A stretch of DNA of 51,587 bases. Origin: an uncultured Thermoleophilia bacterium (lineage in GTDB: Bacteria > Actinomycetota > Thermoleophilia > UBA2241). The notes below the pieces were generated by a model, which saw only the letters and a program-made list of their open reading frames with translations, was not told where the DNA came from and ran no database searches. Positions 7,782-16,424 of the stretch are shown piece after piece. The stretch spans positions 1 to 51,587 of the forward strand of contig CAIYOD010000065.1 in assembly GCA_903927755.1 (NCBI GenBank), in the 5' to 3' direction. Made by a program: the position numbers and the translations under genes. Every line of letters starts with the position of its first letter. Within the stretch, counting starts at the first letter, position 1.

Positions 7782-9199
7782 CCGAGCCGACGAGCGCGAC
7801 GCACCCCGTGGAGGCGCGCCCCATCATGACCACGAAGGCGCGCCTCGCCCTGCGCGTGCTGAGCGAAGACGACGTCGCGCGCGTGCATGCGGCGGCGCTC
7901 GAGTTGCTCGGCGACCAAGGCGCCGCGGCTGAGGCCGCCGCCCAGTCGGCTCCCTCGGCCTTCGTCCTTGCCGGCCGCGTGCCGGAGCACGACGTGACGC
8001 TCGGCGCCGGCCTCGTGTGGCTGGCGGCCGGCGCCGCGACCGCCGGACCGGCCGGCGTCCCCGAGCGGGTCCGCCGCCTCGACGGCGGCGACTCCGTCCC
8101 GGCGACGACCGCCGACCTCGACGACGCCGTCCGCCTCGCCGACGCGCTGCCGCAGGTGGCGGTGTTGGCCGGCCCGCCGCTGCGTGCGGCCGGCGTCTCC
8201 GCGCTGGGCGCGCTGGCGCGCTGCCTCGCGGGTTCCAGCAAGCACGCGATGGTCGGCCTCTTGACGACGATCGCTGAGGCCGACGCCGCCGTGGACATGG
8301 CGGCGACCGTCGCCGGCTCCGCCGACGAGGCCCGCCGCCGCCCGCCGCTTTCGCTCTGCTGTGGCGCGGTCGCGCTCGAGGCGGCGCTCGTGTTCGCCCG
8401 CGCCGGCCTGCCGGGCGGCGTTGTCCTTGCCCCCGCCGACGCCGCGGCCGGCGTCCCCGCTTCGCCGTCCGCGCCGTCCGCAACGGCGGGTCAGAGTCCC
8501 CCGGACGCGGCGCCAGATCTCGGCCCGGCGCTTGCCCGTCACCACGCCGGCGTGCTCGCCGGCTGTGCGGCCGTGCAGGCCGCGGCCCCCGGCGCGCCGT
8601 TCTTCTACGTCGCCGACCCCGCGGCAGCCGGTCTGCCGGCGGCAGGCCCATCGGCATCGCTCTTCCAGCTCGCTGCGGCGCAGCTCGCGGCCCACGTGGG
8701 GCTGCCGCTCGTCGCCGGCGGCCTCCGCACGACGAGCCACGAACCCGACTGGCAGGCCTGCCAGCAGGACGCCTTCGTCTCGATGACCACTACGGCGTCG
8801 GGCGCCGATGTGACCGGCGGAGCCGGTACCCTCGGCGCCGCCACGGCCTTCAGCCCCCAGCAGCTGGTCATGGACAGCGAGGTCTTCAGCTGGAACGCGA
8901 TGATCGCCTCCGGCATCCAGGTCGATGACGAGACCATTGCGTTGGACGCCATCAGGCAGGTCGGCATCGGCGGGAACTACCTCGGGCAGCGCCACACACG
9001 CCGTCACATGAAGGACGTATGGCGCCCCCGGCTGCTCGACCGCAGCATGTGGGACGCCTGGATCGCCTCCGGCAGGGAGGGCGCCTACGAGAAGGCGACC
9101 GCGCTCGCGGAGCAATTGCTCGCGGAGCACACCGCGGTGCCGCTCGGGGCCGAGGCCCGCGGCGTGATCGAGCGCATCAGCGCGGGACCCGGGCTGTAG
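7778..9199 (+). CDS. Divergent MttB-superfamily protein (paralog E), possibly non-catalytic
   Basis: The 473-residue product starts at GTG 7778, overlapping the previous stop. It aligns with the paralog at 4814 in its C-terminal half (HEPDWQACQQD, QLVMDSEVFSWN, VDDETIALDAIRQVG, HTRRHMKDVWRP). The N-terminal region is shortened and Ala/Gly-rich, and residues 225-250 hold a low-complexity insertion rich in Pro, Ser and Ala. The pyrrolysine-equivalent residue is Arg317 (VAGGLRTTSHEPDW). Because it is coupled to paralog D, it may be a structural or regulatory partner, or a methyltransferase for a very different substrate. It ends in TAG, so UAG also serves as an ordinary stop inside this island. 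Confidence 0.8.
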   Translation: MTEPTSATHPVEARPIMTTKARLALRVLSEDDVARVHAAALELLGDQGAAAEAAAQSAPSAFVLAGRVPEHDVTLGAGLVWLAAGAATAGPAGVPERVRRLDGGDSVPATTADLDDAVRLADALPQVAVLAGPPLRAAGVSALGALARCLAGSSKHAMVGLLTTIAEADAAVDMAATVAGSADEARRRPPLSLCCGAVALEAALVFARAGLPGGVVLAPADAAAGVPASPSAPSATAGQSPPDAAPDLGPALARHHAGVLAGCAAVQAAAPGAPFFYVADPAAAGLPAAGPSASLFQLAAAQLAAHVGLPLVAGGLRTTSHEPDWQACQQDAFVSMTTTASGADVTGGAGTLGAATAFSPQQLVMDSEVFSWNAMIASGIQVDDETIALDAIRQVGIGGNYLGQRHTRRHMKDVWRPRLLDRSMWDAWIASGREGAYEKATALAEQLLAEHTAVPLGAEARGVIERISAGPGL

Positions 9200-9208
9200 C
9201 GGAAGCGG

Positions 9209-9228
9209 GCGGGCCTTCGGTGGCCCGC
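9209..9228 (+). terminator. Hairpin after the MttB array
   Basis: GCGGGCC and GGCCCGC form a 7-bp GC stem around a 6-nt loop just after the TAG of paralog E. There is no T-tract, so termination or transcript stabilisation is only possible. Confidence 0.35.
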
Positions 9229-9329
9229 GCCTCCCAAGCCCAGCGCCGGCCCGTTCGCCGACGCTGTAAGCTCTGTATGCAACTGTGCATCATCGTCCCG
9301 GCGACGTGGACGCCGAAGGAGACGTGAAC

Positions 9330-10622
9330 ATGATCAGAGACCGCAAGGACATACCGCGATTCAAAGACGTCAGCGACGCCGACTGGAACGACTACAAGTG
9401 GCAGCTGCGCAACCGCCTCACCACCACCGAGGACTTTGAGAGCGTGCTCAACCTCACCGACGCGCAGCGCAAGGACCTCGACGCCTGTATGGGCAAGTTC
9501 CGCGTCAGCGTGACGCCGTACTACGCGTCGCTCATGGACCCCGACGATTCCACGGACCCCGTGCGCATGCAGGGCGTGCCGACGCCGGCCGAGCTCGTCA
9601 TCCACTCCGAGGACATCGAGGACGCCGTCTCCGAGGACTTCGATTCGCCCACGCCGCGCATCACGCACCGCTACCCGGACCGCGTGCTCTTCGTGGTCAC
9701 CGAGATGTGCAGCATGTACTGCCGCCACTGCACGCGCCGTCGCCTCGTCGGCGGCAACGAGGACATCGTCGCCAAGACCGAGATCGACAACGCCATCAAG
9801 TACATCGAGCGCGCCACCGAGGTCCGCGACGTGCTCATCAGCGGCGGCGACCCGCTGGTGCTCAGCGACGCGCAGCTCGAGAGCATCATTGCGCGGGTAC
9901 GCGCCATCGACCACGTCGAGATCATCCGCATCGGCTCCCGTATGCCGGTCGTCTGCCCGCAGCGCATCACCCCCGAGCTGGTCGAGATGCTGAGCAAGTA
10001 CCAGCCGCTCTACTTCAACACGCACTTCAACCATCCGCAGGAGTTCACTGCGGAGAGCAAGCGGGCGTGCGACCGGCTCAACGACGCCGGCATCCCGATG
10101 GGCAACCAGACCGTGCTCATGCGCGGCATCAACGACGACGCCCGCGTGATGAAGAAGCTCTCGCACAAGCTGCTGCAGTACCGCGTCAAGCCCTACTACT
10201 ACTACCAGTGCGATCTGGCGCAGGGCACCGCCCACTTCCGCACCAGCGTCTCCAAGGGCATCGAGATCTACGAGAGTCTGCGTGGTCACACCACCGGCTT
10301 CGGCGTGCCGACGTACATCATCGACGCCATCGGCGGCGGCGGGAAGACGCCCGTGTTCCCCAACTACGTCATCAGCCAGGCGCCGGGCAAGGTCGTCCTG
10401 CGCAACTACGAGGGCGTCGTCAGCCTGTACACCGAGCCGAAGGACTACGTCCCGGGCACGTGCCACTGCGAGGGCTGCGACGAGCACCCGCGCACCGGCG
10501 TCGCCGGCATGTTCGACCCCGGCCACGGCCCGACCCTGAGCGAAGTCTGGGATGCGCGCATGCAGAAGGTCGTCGACCGCAAGAACCGCATGGCCGATAT
10601 TTTCGGCGAAGCCGAGGTCTGA
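9330..10622 (+). CDS. kamA: KamA-type lysine 2,3-aminomutase (radical SAM, PLP)
   Basis: The enzyme moves the alpha-amino group of L-lysine (or a lysine analogue) to C3, using SAM, a 4Fe-4S cluster and PLP. The 430-residue protein shows the cluster motif CSMYCRHC near residues 130-137 and the PLP-lysine loop IGGGGKTP near 337. The two acidic residues that hold the side-chain ammonium in Clostridium lysine aminomutase are present, in YQCDLAQG and, 37 residues later, in TYIIDA. Glutamate aminomutases lack these acids, so a cationic lysine-like substrate is favoured. ATG 9330 is chosen (AAGGAGA upstream); GTG 9324 is possible. No 5,6-aminomutase (kamDE) and no beta-lysine acetyltransferase (ablB) lies nearby. 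A PylB role is unlikely because length and motifs are those of KamA. Confidence 0.92.
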   Translation: MIRDRKDIPRFKDVSDADWNDYKWQLRNRLTTTEDFESVLNLTDAQRKDLDACMGKFRVSVTPYYASLMDPDDSTDPVRMQGVPTPAELVIHSEDIEDAVSEDFDSPTPRITHRYPDRVLFVVTEMCSMYCRHCTRRRLVGGNEDIVAKTEIDNAIKYIERATEVRDVLISGGDPLVLSDAQLESIIARVRAIDHVEIIRIGSRMPVVCPQRITPELVEMLSKYQPLYFNTHFNHPQEFTAESKRACDRLNDAGIPMGNQTVLMRGINDDARVMKKLSHKLLQYRVKPYYYYQCDLAQGTAHFRTSVSKGIEIYESLRGHTTGFGVPTYIIDAIGGGGKTPVFPNYVISQAPGKVVLRNYEGVVSLYTEPKDYVPGTCHCEGCDEHPRTGVAGMFDPGHGPTLSEVWDARMQKVVDRKNRMADIFGEAEV

Positions 10623-10695
10623 GGGGGCCGAGGTCTGAGCGCCGAGCCTGAGGGGTAGGACCCGGAGGACCTCCGGCGGTAGAGTCGCCGGTGAT

Positions 10696-10720
10696 GCGGG
10701 CGGCCGGAAGAGCCGCCCGC
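10696..10720 (+). terminator. GC-rich hairpin between kamA and the corrinoid activator gene
   Basis: GCGGGCGGC and GCCGCCCGC pair perfectly (9 bp) around a 7-nt loop, 29 nt before the next start. There is no T-run. It could be an intrinsic terminator of GC-rich type or an mRNA processing element. Confidence 0.4.
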
Positions 10721-10748
10721 CCGTCCTCACGGAACACAAGGAGAGATC

Positions 10749-12536
10749 GTGCCGAAAGTCTTCGTCGAGCCCATCGGCATCACGTTGACCGTCGACGAGC
10801 AGGAGAATCTGCTCGACGGACTCGTACGCGCCCAGATCGACATCCCTACCGACTGCGCCGGCCGTGGCACCTGCGGAAAGTGCCTCGTCCGCCTCGGCGC
10901 GGGAGAGCTCACGGCCCCGACGGAGCGCGAGCTCAAGCGGATTCCCGAGAAGCTGCGCGCCGAGGGCTGGCGCCTGGCCTGTCAGGCGTACCCTCGCTCG
11001 GCGCGCGTCAGCATCGAGGTGCGCGGCACCGCCGGTCAGCGCCGCATCCTGACGACGTCCAAGCTGACGCACGGCGCCTCGCACCCAGCGGTGTGCACCA
11101 GGCGCGTGCAGCTGGAAGCCCCCACGCTCGCGGACAAGCGCTCCGACCTCGAGCGCCTCGACCAGGGTCTCGGCGGCGTCGAGGTGCCGCTGCACGTGCT
11201 GCAGGAGCTTCCCGCCACGCTGCGCGACGGCAAGTGGAAGGTCACGGCCACGTGCTACGGCAAACGTGTCATCGACGTCCATCCGGGCGAGCGCGAGCGG
11301 GAGTGCTACGGCGTCGCAGTCGACATCGGCACGTCCAAGGTCATCGCCTATCTCTTCGACCTGCGCGCCGGCGCGCTGATCGACCAGGAGGCCGTCGAGA
11401 ATCCGCAGATGCGTTACGGCGAAGACGTGATCAGCCGCATAGCGCACGCGGCTCAGCACAACGAGACCGCCTTGTTGGCCGCAGCCGTCCGCGACGGCAT
11501 CAACGCGAACCTCAAGGCCCTGTACGAGCGCCAGGACATCCACGTCAACCACGTCTGCGACATGACGGTGGTCGGCAACACGGCGATGCACCACCTCGCC
11601 CTCGGCCTCTCGCCGGTCGGCCTCGGCCAGGCGCCGTTCGCGCCGGCTGCGGCCGAACCGCTCACGCTGCGCGCGAGTGAGCTGGGCATCGACATGAACC
11701 CGGACGGCGGTGTGCACTTCCCGCCGCCCATCGCCGGGTTCGTCGGCTCGGACGCCCTCGCCGTGGTCGCGGCGACGCACCTGGCGGGCAAGAAGAAGCC
11801 GTCCATGGCGATCGACATCGGCACCAACACCGAGATCGCGCTTGCCCATGACGGCCGCGTCACCGTCACGAGCTGCGCGTCCGGCCCCGCCTTCGAGGGC
11901 TACCAGATCCGCAACGGCATGAAAGCCGTCGCCGGCGCCATCGAGCGCGTGAAGATCACGCCGGACGGCGAGGCCACCGAGATCGTGACCATAGCCGGCG
12001 CCGAGCCCATCGGCATCTGCGGCTCCGGCGTCGTCGACCTTCTGGCCGGGCTCGTGCACGCAGGCGTGGTCGACAAGAGCGGCCGCATGCAGCTCGATCA
12101 CCCGCGCGTGCGCAAGGGCGAGGAAGGCAACGAGTATCTGGTCACCGAAGGGCCGCACGGCGACATCGTCTTCACCCAGCACGACGTGCGCAGCCTGCAG
12201 CTCGCCAAGGGCGCCATCCACGCGGGGTGGGAACTGCTCATGGCCAGTCTCGAGGTCCCCCTCGAGCAGCTGGACACCGTCTACATCGCCGGAGCCTTCG
12301 GCAACTACCTGGACCTGAGCGCGGCGCAGTATCTCGGCCTGTTCCCGCCGGTCGAGACGAAGCGCGTCGCGTTCGTCGGCAACGCCGCCGGTGTCGGCGC
12401 CCAGATGGCCCTCATCGACGCAAGAGCGAGGAAGCGGATGGCTCGTCTGCGCGACCGCATCGAGTTCCTCGACCTCGCCACGGACAAGCGCTTCCTGGAT
12501 GTCTTCTCCAGTCGCCTCGGCTTCGCCAGCGACTGA
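10749..12536 (+). CDS. Reductive activator of corrinoid proteins (RACE; 2Fe-2S ferredoxin plus ASKHA ATPase domain)
   Basis: Corrinoid methyl carriers are occasionally oxidised to Co(II), and RACE/RamA-like proteins restore Co(I) at the cost of ATP. The 595-residue product starts at GTG 10749 behind AAGGAGA. An N-terminal plant-type ferredoxin domain carries CAGRGTCGKC and a fourth Cys in LACQAY (residues about 36-77). A linker follows, and then a DUF4445/ASKHA ATPase region with VAVDIGTSKV near 190, VVGNTAMHHL near 275, AIDIGTNTE near 355 and a late IAGAFGN loop. This is the architecture of bacterial RACE proteins (2Fe-2S), not archaeal RamA (C-terminal 4Fe-4S). It supports operation of the MttB/MttC system in this island. 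Confidence 0.92.
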   Translation: MPKVFVEPIGITLTVDEQENLLDGLVRAQIDIPTDCAGRGTCGKCLVRLGAGELTAPTERELKRIPEKLRAEGWRLACQAYPRSARVSIEVRGTAGQRRILTTSKLTHGASHPAVCTRRVQLEAPTLADKRSDLERLDQGLGGVEVPLHVLQELPATLRDGKWKVTATCYGKRVIDVHPGERERECYGVAVDIGTSKVIAYLFDLRAGALIDQEAVENPQMRYGEDVISRIAHAAQHNETALLAAAVRDGINANLKALYERQDIHVNHVCDMTVVGNTAMHHLALGLSPVGLGQAPFAPAAAEPLTLRASELGIDMNPDGGVHFPPPIAGFVGSDALAVVAATHLAGKKKPSMAIDIGTNTEIALAHDGRVTVTSCASGPAFEGYQIRNGMKAVAGAIERVKITPDGEATEIVTIAGAEPIGICGSGVVDLLAGLVHAGVVDKSGRMQLDHPRVRKGEEGNEYLVTEGPHGDIVFTQHDVRSLQLAKGAIHAGWELLMASLEVPLEQLDTVYIAGAFGNYLDLSAAQYLGLFPPVETKRVAFVGNAAGVGAQMALIDARARKRMARLRDRIEFLDLATDKRFLDVFSSRLGFASD

Positions 12537-12556
12537 TCAACGCGAGTGCAGTCGAC

Positions 12557-12585
12557 GAGGGGCATGCCGGAGGGGCGTGCCCCTC
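12557..12585 (+). terminator. Strong hairpin after the corrinoid activator gene
   Basis: GAGGGGCATGCC pairs with GGCGTGCCCCTC over 12 positions (one G-U) around a GGAGG loop. It lies between the activator gene and the transporter array and has no T-tract. The loop is itself SD-like, but no start codon follows at a suitable distance. Confidence 0.45.
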
Positions 12586-12625
12586 GGTGAGCGTCGGAGT
12601 GGCGCCGATGGGGGAAGGGGAGCGG

Positions 12626-13567
12626 GTGAGCACATCCCTCGGTGAGGGCGCGCTTCGTCCTGACCGCCGGCTTCGCGGCTACGCGGAGATCGCGGCCTCT
12701 TCGCTGATCCTCGGCACGTCGGCGACGCTCATCCAGATATCCACGATGCCGGCCAGCCTCCTGCTCGTCACGCGCATGGGGCTGGCCGGCATCGTCCTTG
12801 CGGTCATCTTCCTCCTGAGCGGCGGGGTCGAGGAGGTCCGCCGCTCCGGCCACTTCCGCCGGATGATCCTGGTGGGGTTCGTCGTCGCCCTGGAGATGAT
12901 CTTCTACTTCGCCTCCATCCGCGCATCGAACGTCATCGTCGGCGTCTCGCTCGAGTACATGGCGCCGGTGTTCGTGGCCCTGCTGGCGCCGGTGGTGCTG
13001 CGCACGCGGCGCCAGGGCATCGACCTTGTGGCCGTCGCCGTGGCGGTGGCCGGCATGGCCCTGCTCGTGCTCCCGGCCGCGACCGCCGGCGACGGCGCCG
13101 TCACCGGCCCCGGCGTGGTCTACGGCCTCCTCGCCGGCCTCATGTTCGCCACGGCGATGATGCTCATCAGCAGCATGGGCGACGCAGGCGTGCGCGGATC
13201 CACCTTCGCCCTCTTCTACTGCGCCGGCTCGGTGATCCTGCTCACGCCGCTCGCCGTCTGGCAGACCGTGGGCAGCGGCTACCAGCTCACCTGGACGGAC
13301 ACCTGGATCGTGCTGATCAGCGGCGTGGTCTACACGGCGCTCTGCTTCAGTCTCTTCAGCGACGGCCTGCGGTACGTGCGCGTCGAGCATGCCGGCATCC
13401 TCGGCTACCTCGAGCCGGTGACGGCGCCCCTCTGGGCGTTCCTGCTGATCGGCGAGGCGCCGCCGTGGACCACCTACGCCGGCGGCGCCCTCATCGTGGC
13501 CGCCGGCATCCTGGTGATCGTCTTCGGCAGGGGCGCCGCCGAGCCCCTCGTGGAGCCGCTGACGTGA
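12626..13567 (+). CDS. EamA/DMT-family transporter 1 of 5
   Basis: Ten-helix drug/metabolite transporter of the inner membrane; family members export or import small metabolites and amino acids. The 313-residue product has two EamA repeats: the first with LILGTSATLIQ and LEYMAPVFVALLAP, the second ending in GILGYLEPVTAPLWAFLL. GTG 12626 is chosen because GGGGAAGGGGAG precedes it; ATG 12608 is an in-frame alternative. Its stop overlaps the start of the next paralog (GTGA). Substrate unknown; location within a methylamine/amino-acid island suggests uptake or efflux of the island's substrates or products. Confidence 0.88.
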   Translation: MSTSLGEGALRPDRRLRGYAEIAASSLILGTSATLIQISTMPASLLLVTRMGLAGIVLAVIFLLSGGVEEVRRSGHFRRMILVGFVVALEMIFYFASIRASNVIVGVSLEYMAPVFVALLAPVVLRTRRQGIDLVAVAVAVAGMALLVLPAATAGDGAVTGPGVVYGLLAGLMFATAMMLISSMGDAGVRGSTFALFYCAGSVILLTPLAVWQTVGSGYQLTWTDTWIVLISGVVYTALCFSLFSDGLRYVRVEHAGILGYLEPVTAPLWAFLLIGEAPPWTTYAGGALIVAAGILVIVFGRGAAEPLVEPLT

Positions 13568-14502
13568 GCTCACGGCCGGACACCGCCGCGGGCCCGCAGC
13601 CGCCGGAACGCATGCGCGGCTACTTCGAGGTCGGCTTGGCGAGCCTGGCAAACGGCTCCATCGGCGTCATGGTCACCTACGCGGACATGCCGGCGACCAT
13701 GCTGCTCTGCCTGCGTATGGCCTTCGCCGCAGCGGTCCTCGGCCTGGTCGTGCTGGCCACGGGCAGCTGGCGCGACCTGCGCACGCCCGGCGCGCCGCTG
13801 CGCGTGCTCGGGATCAGCGTCGCGCTCTCGCTCAACCTGATCCTCTACTTCCTCGCCATCCGCTACACGGGCGTCGCCGTGGCGATCTTCCTCAGCTATC
13901 TCGCCCCCGTGTATCTGGCGTTCGTCGCTCCTCGGGTCCTGAAGGAGAAGACTGAGCCGATCGTGTACGTCGCCCTTGCGATCGGCCTGGCCGGGATGGC
14001 GCTGATCCTCGTGCCGGGACTGGTGCTCGAGGGGGTCAAGCTCTCGGCCGCCGGGCTTCTCTACGGCTGGGCGGCCGGCGTCATGTACGCCGTCTATCTG
14101 CTGTTCGCCAAGAGCCTGCGCGGGCTGAACGTGCGCAGCACCGCGGTGGTGTTCACGCAGAGCGCGTTCACCGCCGCGGTGATGCTCGTTCCAGGCCTGC
14201 TCGCCGTCGGCGTCGCCCACTACCACTACACGGGCATCGATCTGCTGATGGCGGCTCTGCTGGGGCTCGTCACCACGGCGTTCAGCTTCAGCCTCTTCAT
14301 GGACGGCCTGCACTACATCCGCGTGCAGCACGCCAGCATCATCGCCTACGTGGAACCGGTGAGCGCCCCGTTCTACGCGCTGCTCTTCCTCGGCCAGGTG
14401 CCGAGCTCCTGGACGATCGCCGGCGGGGCGCTGATCGTCGCCGCGGGCATCCTGGTCGTTCTCTACGCGCGCGGCGAGCCCGAGCTGGAGCCGCTGGGAT
14501 GA
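13564..14502 (+). CDS. EamA/DMT-family transporter 2 of 5
   Basis: The 312-residue membrane protein starts at GTG 13564, overlapping the previous stop. About ten hydrophobic helices are visible, with repeat signatures FLSYLAPVYLAFVAPRVLK and SIIAYVEPVSAPFYALL. It is a diverged paralog of its neighbours. A His/Tyr-rich loop (VAHYHYTG) near residue 218 is peculiar to this copy. It overlaps the next gene by ATGA. Confidence 0.88.
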   Translation: MSSRPDTAAGPQPPERMRGYFEVGLASLANGSIGVMVTYADMPATMLLCLRMAFAAAVLGLVVLATGSWRDLRTPGAPLRVLGISVALSLNLILYFLAIRYTGVAVAIFLSYLAPVYLAFVAPRVLKEKTEPIVYVALAIGLAGMALILVPGLVLEGVKLSAAGLLYGWAAGVMYAVYLLFAKSLRGLNVRSTAVVFTQSAFTAAVMLVPGLLAVGVAHYHYTGIDLLMAALLGLVTTAFSFSLFMDGLHYIRVQHASIIAYVEPVSAPFYALLFLGQVPSSWTIAGGALIVAAGILVVLYARGEPELEPLG

Positions 14503-15407
14503 GCGGCGGCCGTCGCGACCCCGCCGGCTACGGCCTCGTCATCGGCTCGTACCTGCTCTTCGGCCTCAGTGCGACGCTCGTCACGTGGGCGGACGCTCCC
14601 GAGAGCGTCCTCCTCGTCATCCGATTCGCTCTCGCGGCGGCCGTCCTCCTCCTAGTGTTCTCGCGCCGCCGGCCGCTCGAGGGTGTGTTCCGCCGGGGGA
14701 CCTGGCAGCGGCTGCTCGTCATGGGGGCGCTCGACGCGTTCACCGTGATCGCCTACTTCTTCGCCGTGCGGGCCATCGGTGTGGCCATCGCGACGTTCTT
14801 CCTCTTCCTGCAGCCGGTCTGGGTCGCATTCGTCGCGCCGCGATTCCTGAAGGCGTCCACGGAGCGCATCGTCTACATCGCGCTGACGATCGCGGTGGCC
14901 GGCATGGCGCTCATCCTGGTGCCTTCGTTCGCCGATTCGGCCGTCAGCCTGTCGATCCTCGGACTCGCCGCCTCGCTCGCCGCCGGCTGGTCCTACACCT
15001 TCTTCCAGCTGTTCGTGAAGCAGCTGACTACGAAGCTCTCCAGCGTCACCCTGGTCATCGCGGAGAGCGTGCTCGATGCCGCCTTCCTCCTCCCCCTCGC
15101 CGCCTGGCAGTTCGCCGGCTCGGGCCAGGGACTGAACGCTCGCGACTGGATCGCCGCCGTCACCATGGGCCTGGTCACCACGGCGCTCGCCTACACGATG
15201 TGGGTGGACGGAGTCGCGCGGATCCGCGTTCAGCACAGCTCGATCCTGGGGCTGATCACGCCGGTCGCCGCACCGATCTACGCGTTCGTGCTGCTCGGGC
15301 AGGGCATCGCCGCGTGGACGATCGCCGGCGGCGCCTTGATCCTCTTCGCCGGCGCGCTGGTCGTGCTGTTCGGGAGCGGCGAGCCGGACCCGGAACCGCT
15401 CCTTTGA
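14499..15407 (+). CDS. EamA/DMT-family transporter 3 of 5
   Basis: The 302-residue transporter starts at ATG 14499. EamA signatures are FLFLQPVWVAFVAPRFL in the first repeat and SSILGLITPVAAPIYAFVLL in the second, where the usual Glu-Pro of the family motif is replaced by Thr-Pro. The stop overlaps a TTG start of the next copy. Confidence 0.88.
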   Translation: MSGGRRDPAGYGLVIGSYLLFGLSATLVTWADAPESVLLVIRFALAAAVLLLVFSRRRPLEGVFRRGTWQRLLVMGALDAFTVIAYFFAVRAIGVAIATFFLFLQPVWVAFVAPRFLKASTERIVYIALTIAVAGMALILVPSFADSAVSLSILGLAASLAAGWSYTFFQLFVKQLTTKLSSVTLVIAESVLDAAFLLPLAAWQFAGSGQGLNARDWIAAVTMGLVTTALAYTMWVDGVARIRVQHSSILGLITPVAAPIYAFVLLGQGIAAWTIAGGALILFAGALVVLFGSGEPDPEPLL

Positions 15408-16396
15408 GCGCGGGCCGGCAGAGCGGCGGCGCAGCCGCCGGATCCCCGGCCCCCGCCGGCGGCGCAGCCGTCGTTCCCCGCCGCGACCTCCTCGGCTACG
15501 CCATCGTCCTCGTCTCGTACCTCGGCATGGCCGGCAGCGCGCCGCTGGTCGCGTGGGCCGACGCGCCGGAGGCGATCATCCTTTGCCTGCGCATGGCGTT
15601 CGCGGCGCTGGCGCTCGGCGTGGTGTTCCTCCGGCGCCTGATGCTCGCCGACTGGCGCCGGCCGGGCGCCGCGTGGCGCCTGCTCCTCATGGCGGCGATG
15701 TCGTCGCTCACGCTGTTGCTGTTCTTCTACGCAGTGCGCCACACCAGCGTCGCCATCGCCATGTTCATGCTCTTCCTGATGCCGGTGTGGGTGGCGCTCG
15801 CGGCGCCCCGGCTCTTCAAGTCGCCGAGCGAACCGATCGTGTGGCCGGCGCTCGGCCTCGCTCTGGCCGGCCTGGCCGTGATCCTCGTCCCCGACCTCAT
15901 CGGCGAGGGCGTCAAGGTCTCGCTGCTCGGCATGCTCGCCGCGCTGTTCACCGGCTTCGGCTATGCCACGTACACCATCTCAGTGAAGGGGCTGACGAAG
16001 ATCGTCGCCCCATCGACCATCTCCATGGCCGAGGCGGCGGGCGACACTCTGTTCGTGCTCCCCTTGGCCCTGTGGCAGTTCAGCAGCACGGGCTACCACA
16101 TGACGAACGAAGCGTGGATCGCGGCCGTGGTGATGGGGGTTCTCTGTACGGCGATCCCGTACACGCTCTGGATCGAAGGCACCAAGCGCGTGCGCGTGGA
16201 GCACGTGACGATCCTCGGCTACATCGAACCGGTGGCCGGGCCGCTCTACGCCGTGTTCCTGGTTGGGCAGCTGCCGACCTTCTGGACGGTGATAGGGGGC
16301 GCCCTGATCCTGGGCGCAGGCCTGTTGATCGTGATCTTCGGCCGCGGCGAGGGCGAAGCCTCGCTCGCCGCGGCCTCCGAGCCGGAGCCGCTCTGA
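15404..16396 (+). CDS. EamA/DMT-family transporter 4 of 5
   Basis: The 330-residue product is assigned a TTG start at 15404 because TTGA overlaps the preceding TGA in the same way as the other junctions and no ATG or GTG lies before the first helix. An Ala/Gly/Pro-rich N-terminal tail of about 25 residues precedes helix 1. Signatures are FMLFLMPVWVALAAPRLFK and TILGYIEPVAGPLYAVFL. Confidence 0.82.
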   Translation: MSAGRQSGGAAAGSPAPAGGAAVVPRRDLLGYAIVLVSYLGMAGSAPLVAWADAPEAIILCLRMAFAALALGVVFLRRLMLADWRRPGAAWRLLLMAAMSSLTLLLFFYAVRHTSVAIAMFMLFLMPVWVALAAPRLFKSPSEPIVWPALGLALAGLAVILVPDLIGEGVKVSLLGMLAALFTGFGYATYTISVKGLTKIVAPSTISMAEAAGDTLFVLPLALWQFSSTGYHMTNEAWIAAVVMGVLCTAIPYTLWIEGTKRVRVEHVTILGYIEPVAGPLYAVFLVGQLPTFWTVIGGALILGAGLLIVIFGRGEGEASLAAASEPEPL

Positions 16397-16424
16397 TGCT
16401 GCCCGGGACCGGCGGTGCCGGCCG

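Noticed and set aside
9330-10622. The radical SAM protein as PylB (pyrrolysine biosynthesis)
   Set aside because: Length of 430 residues, the CSMYCRHC motif, the PLP-lysine GGGGKTP loop and the KamA substrate acids identify a lysine 2,3-aminomutase; PylB is shorter and has no PLP site.
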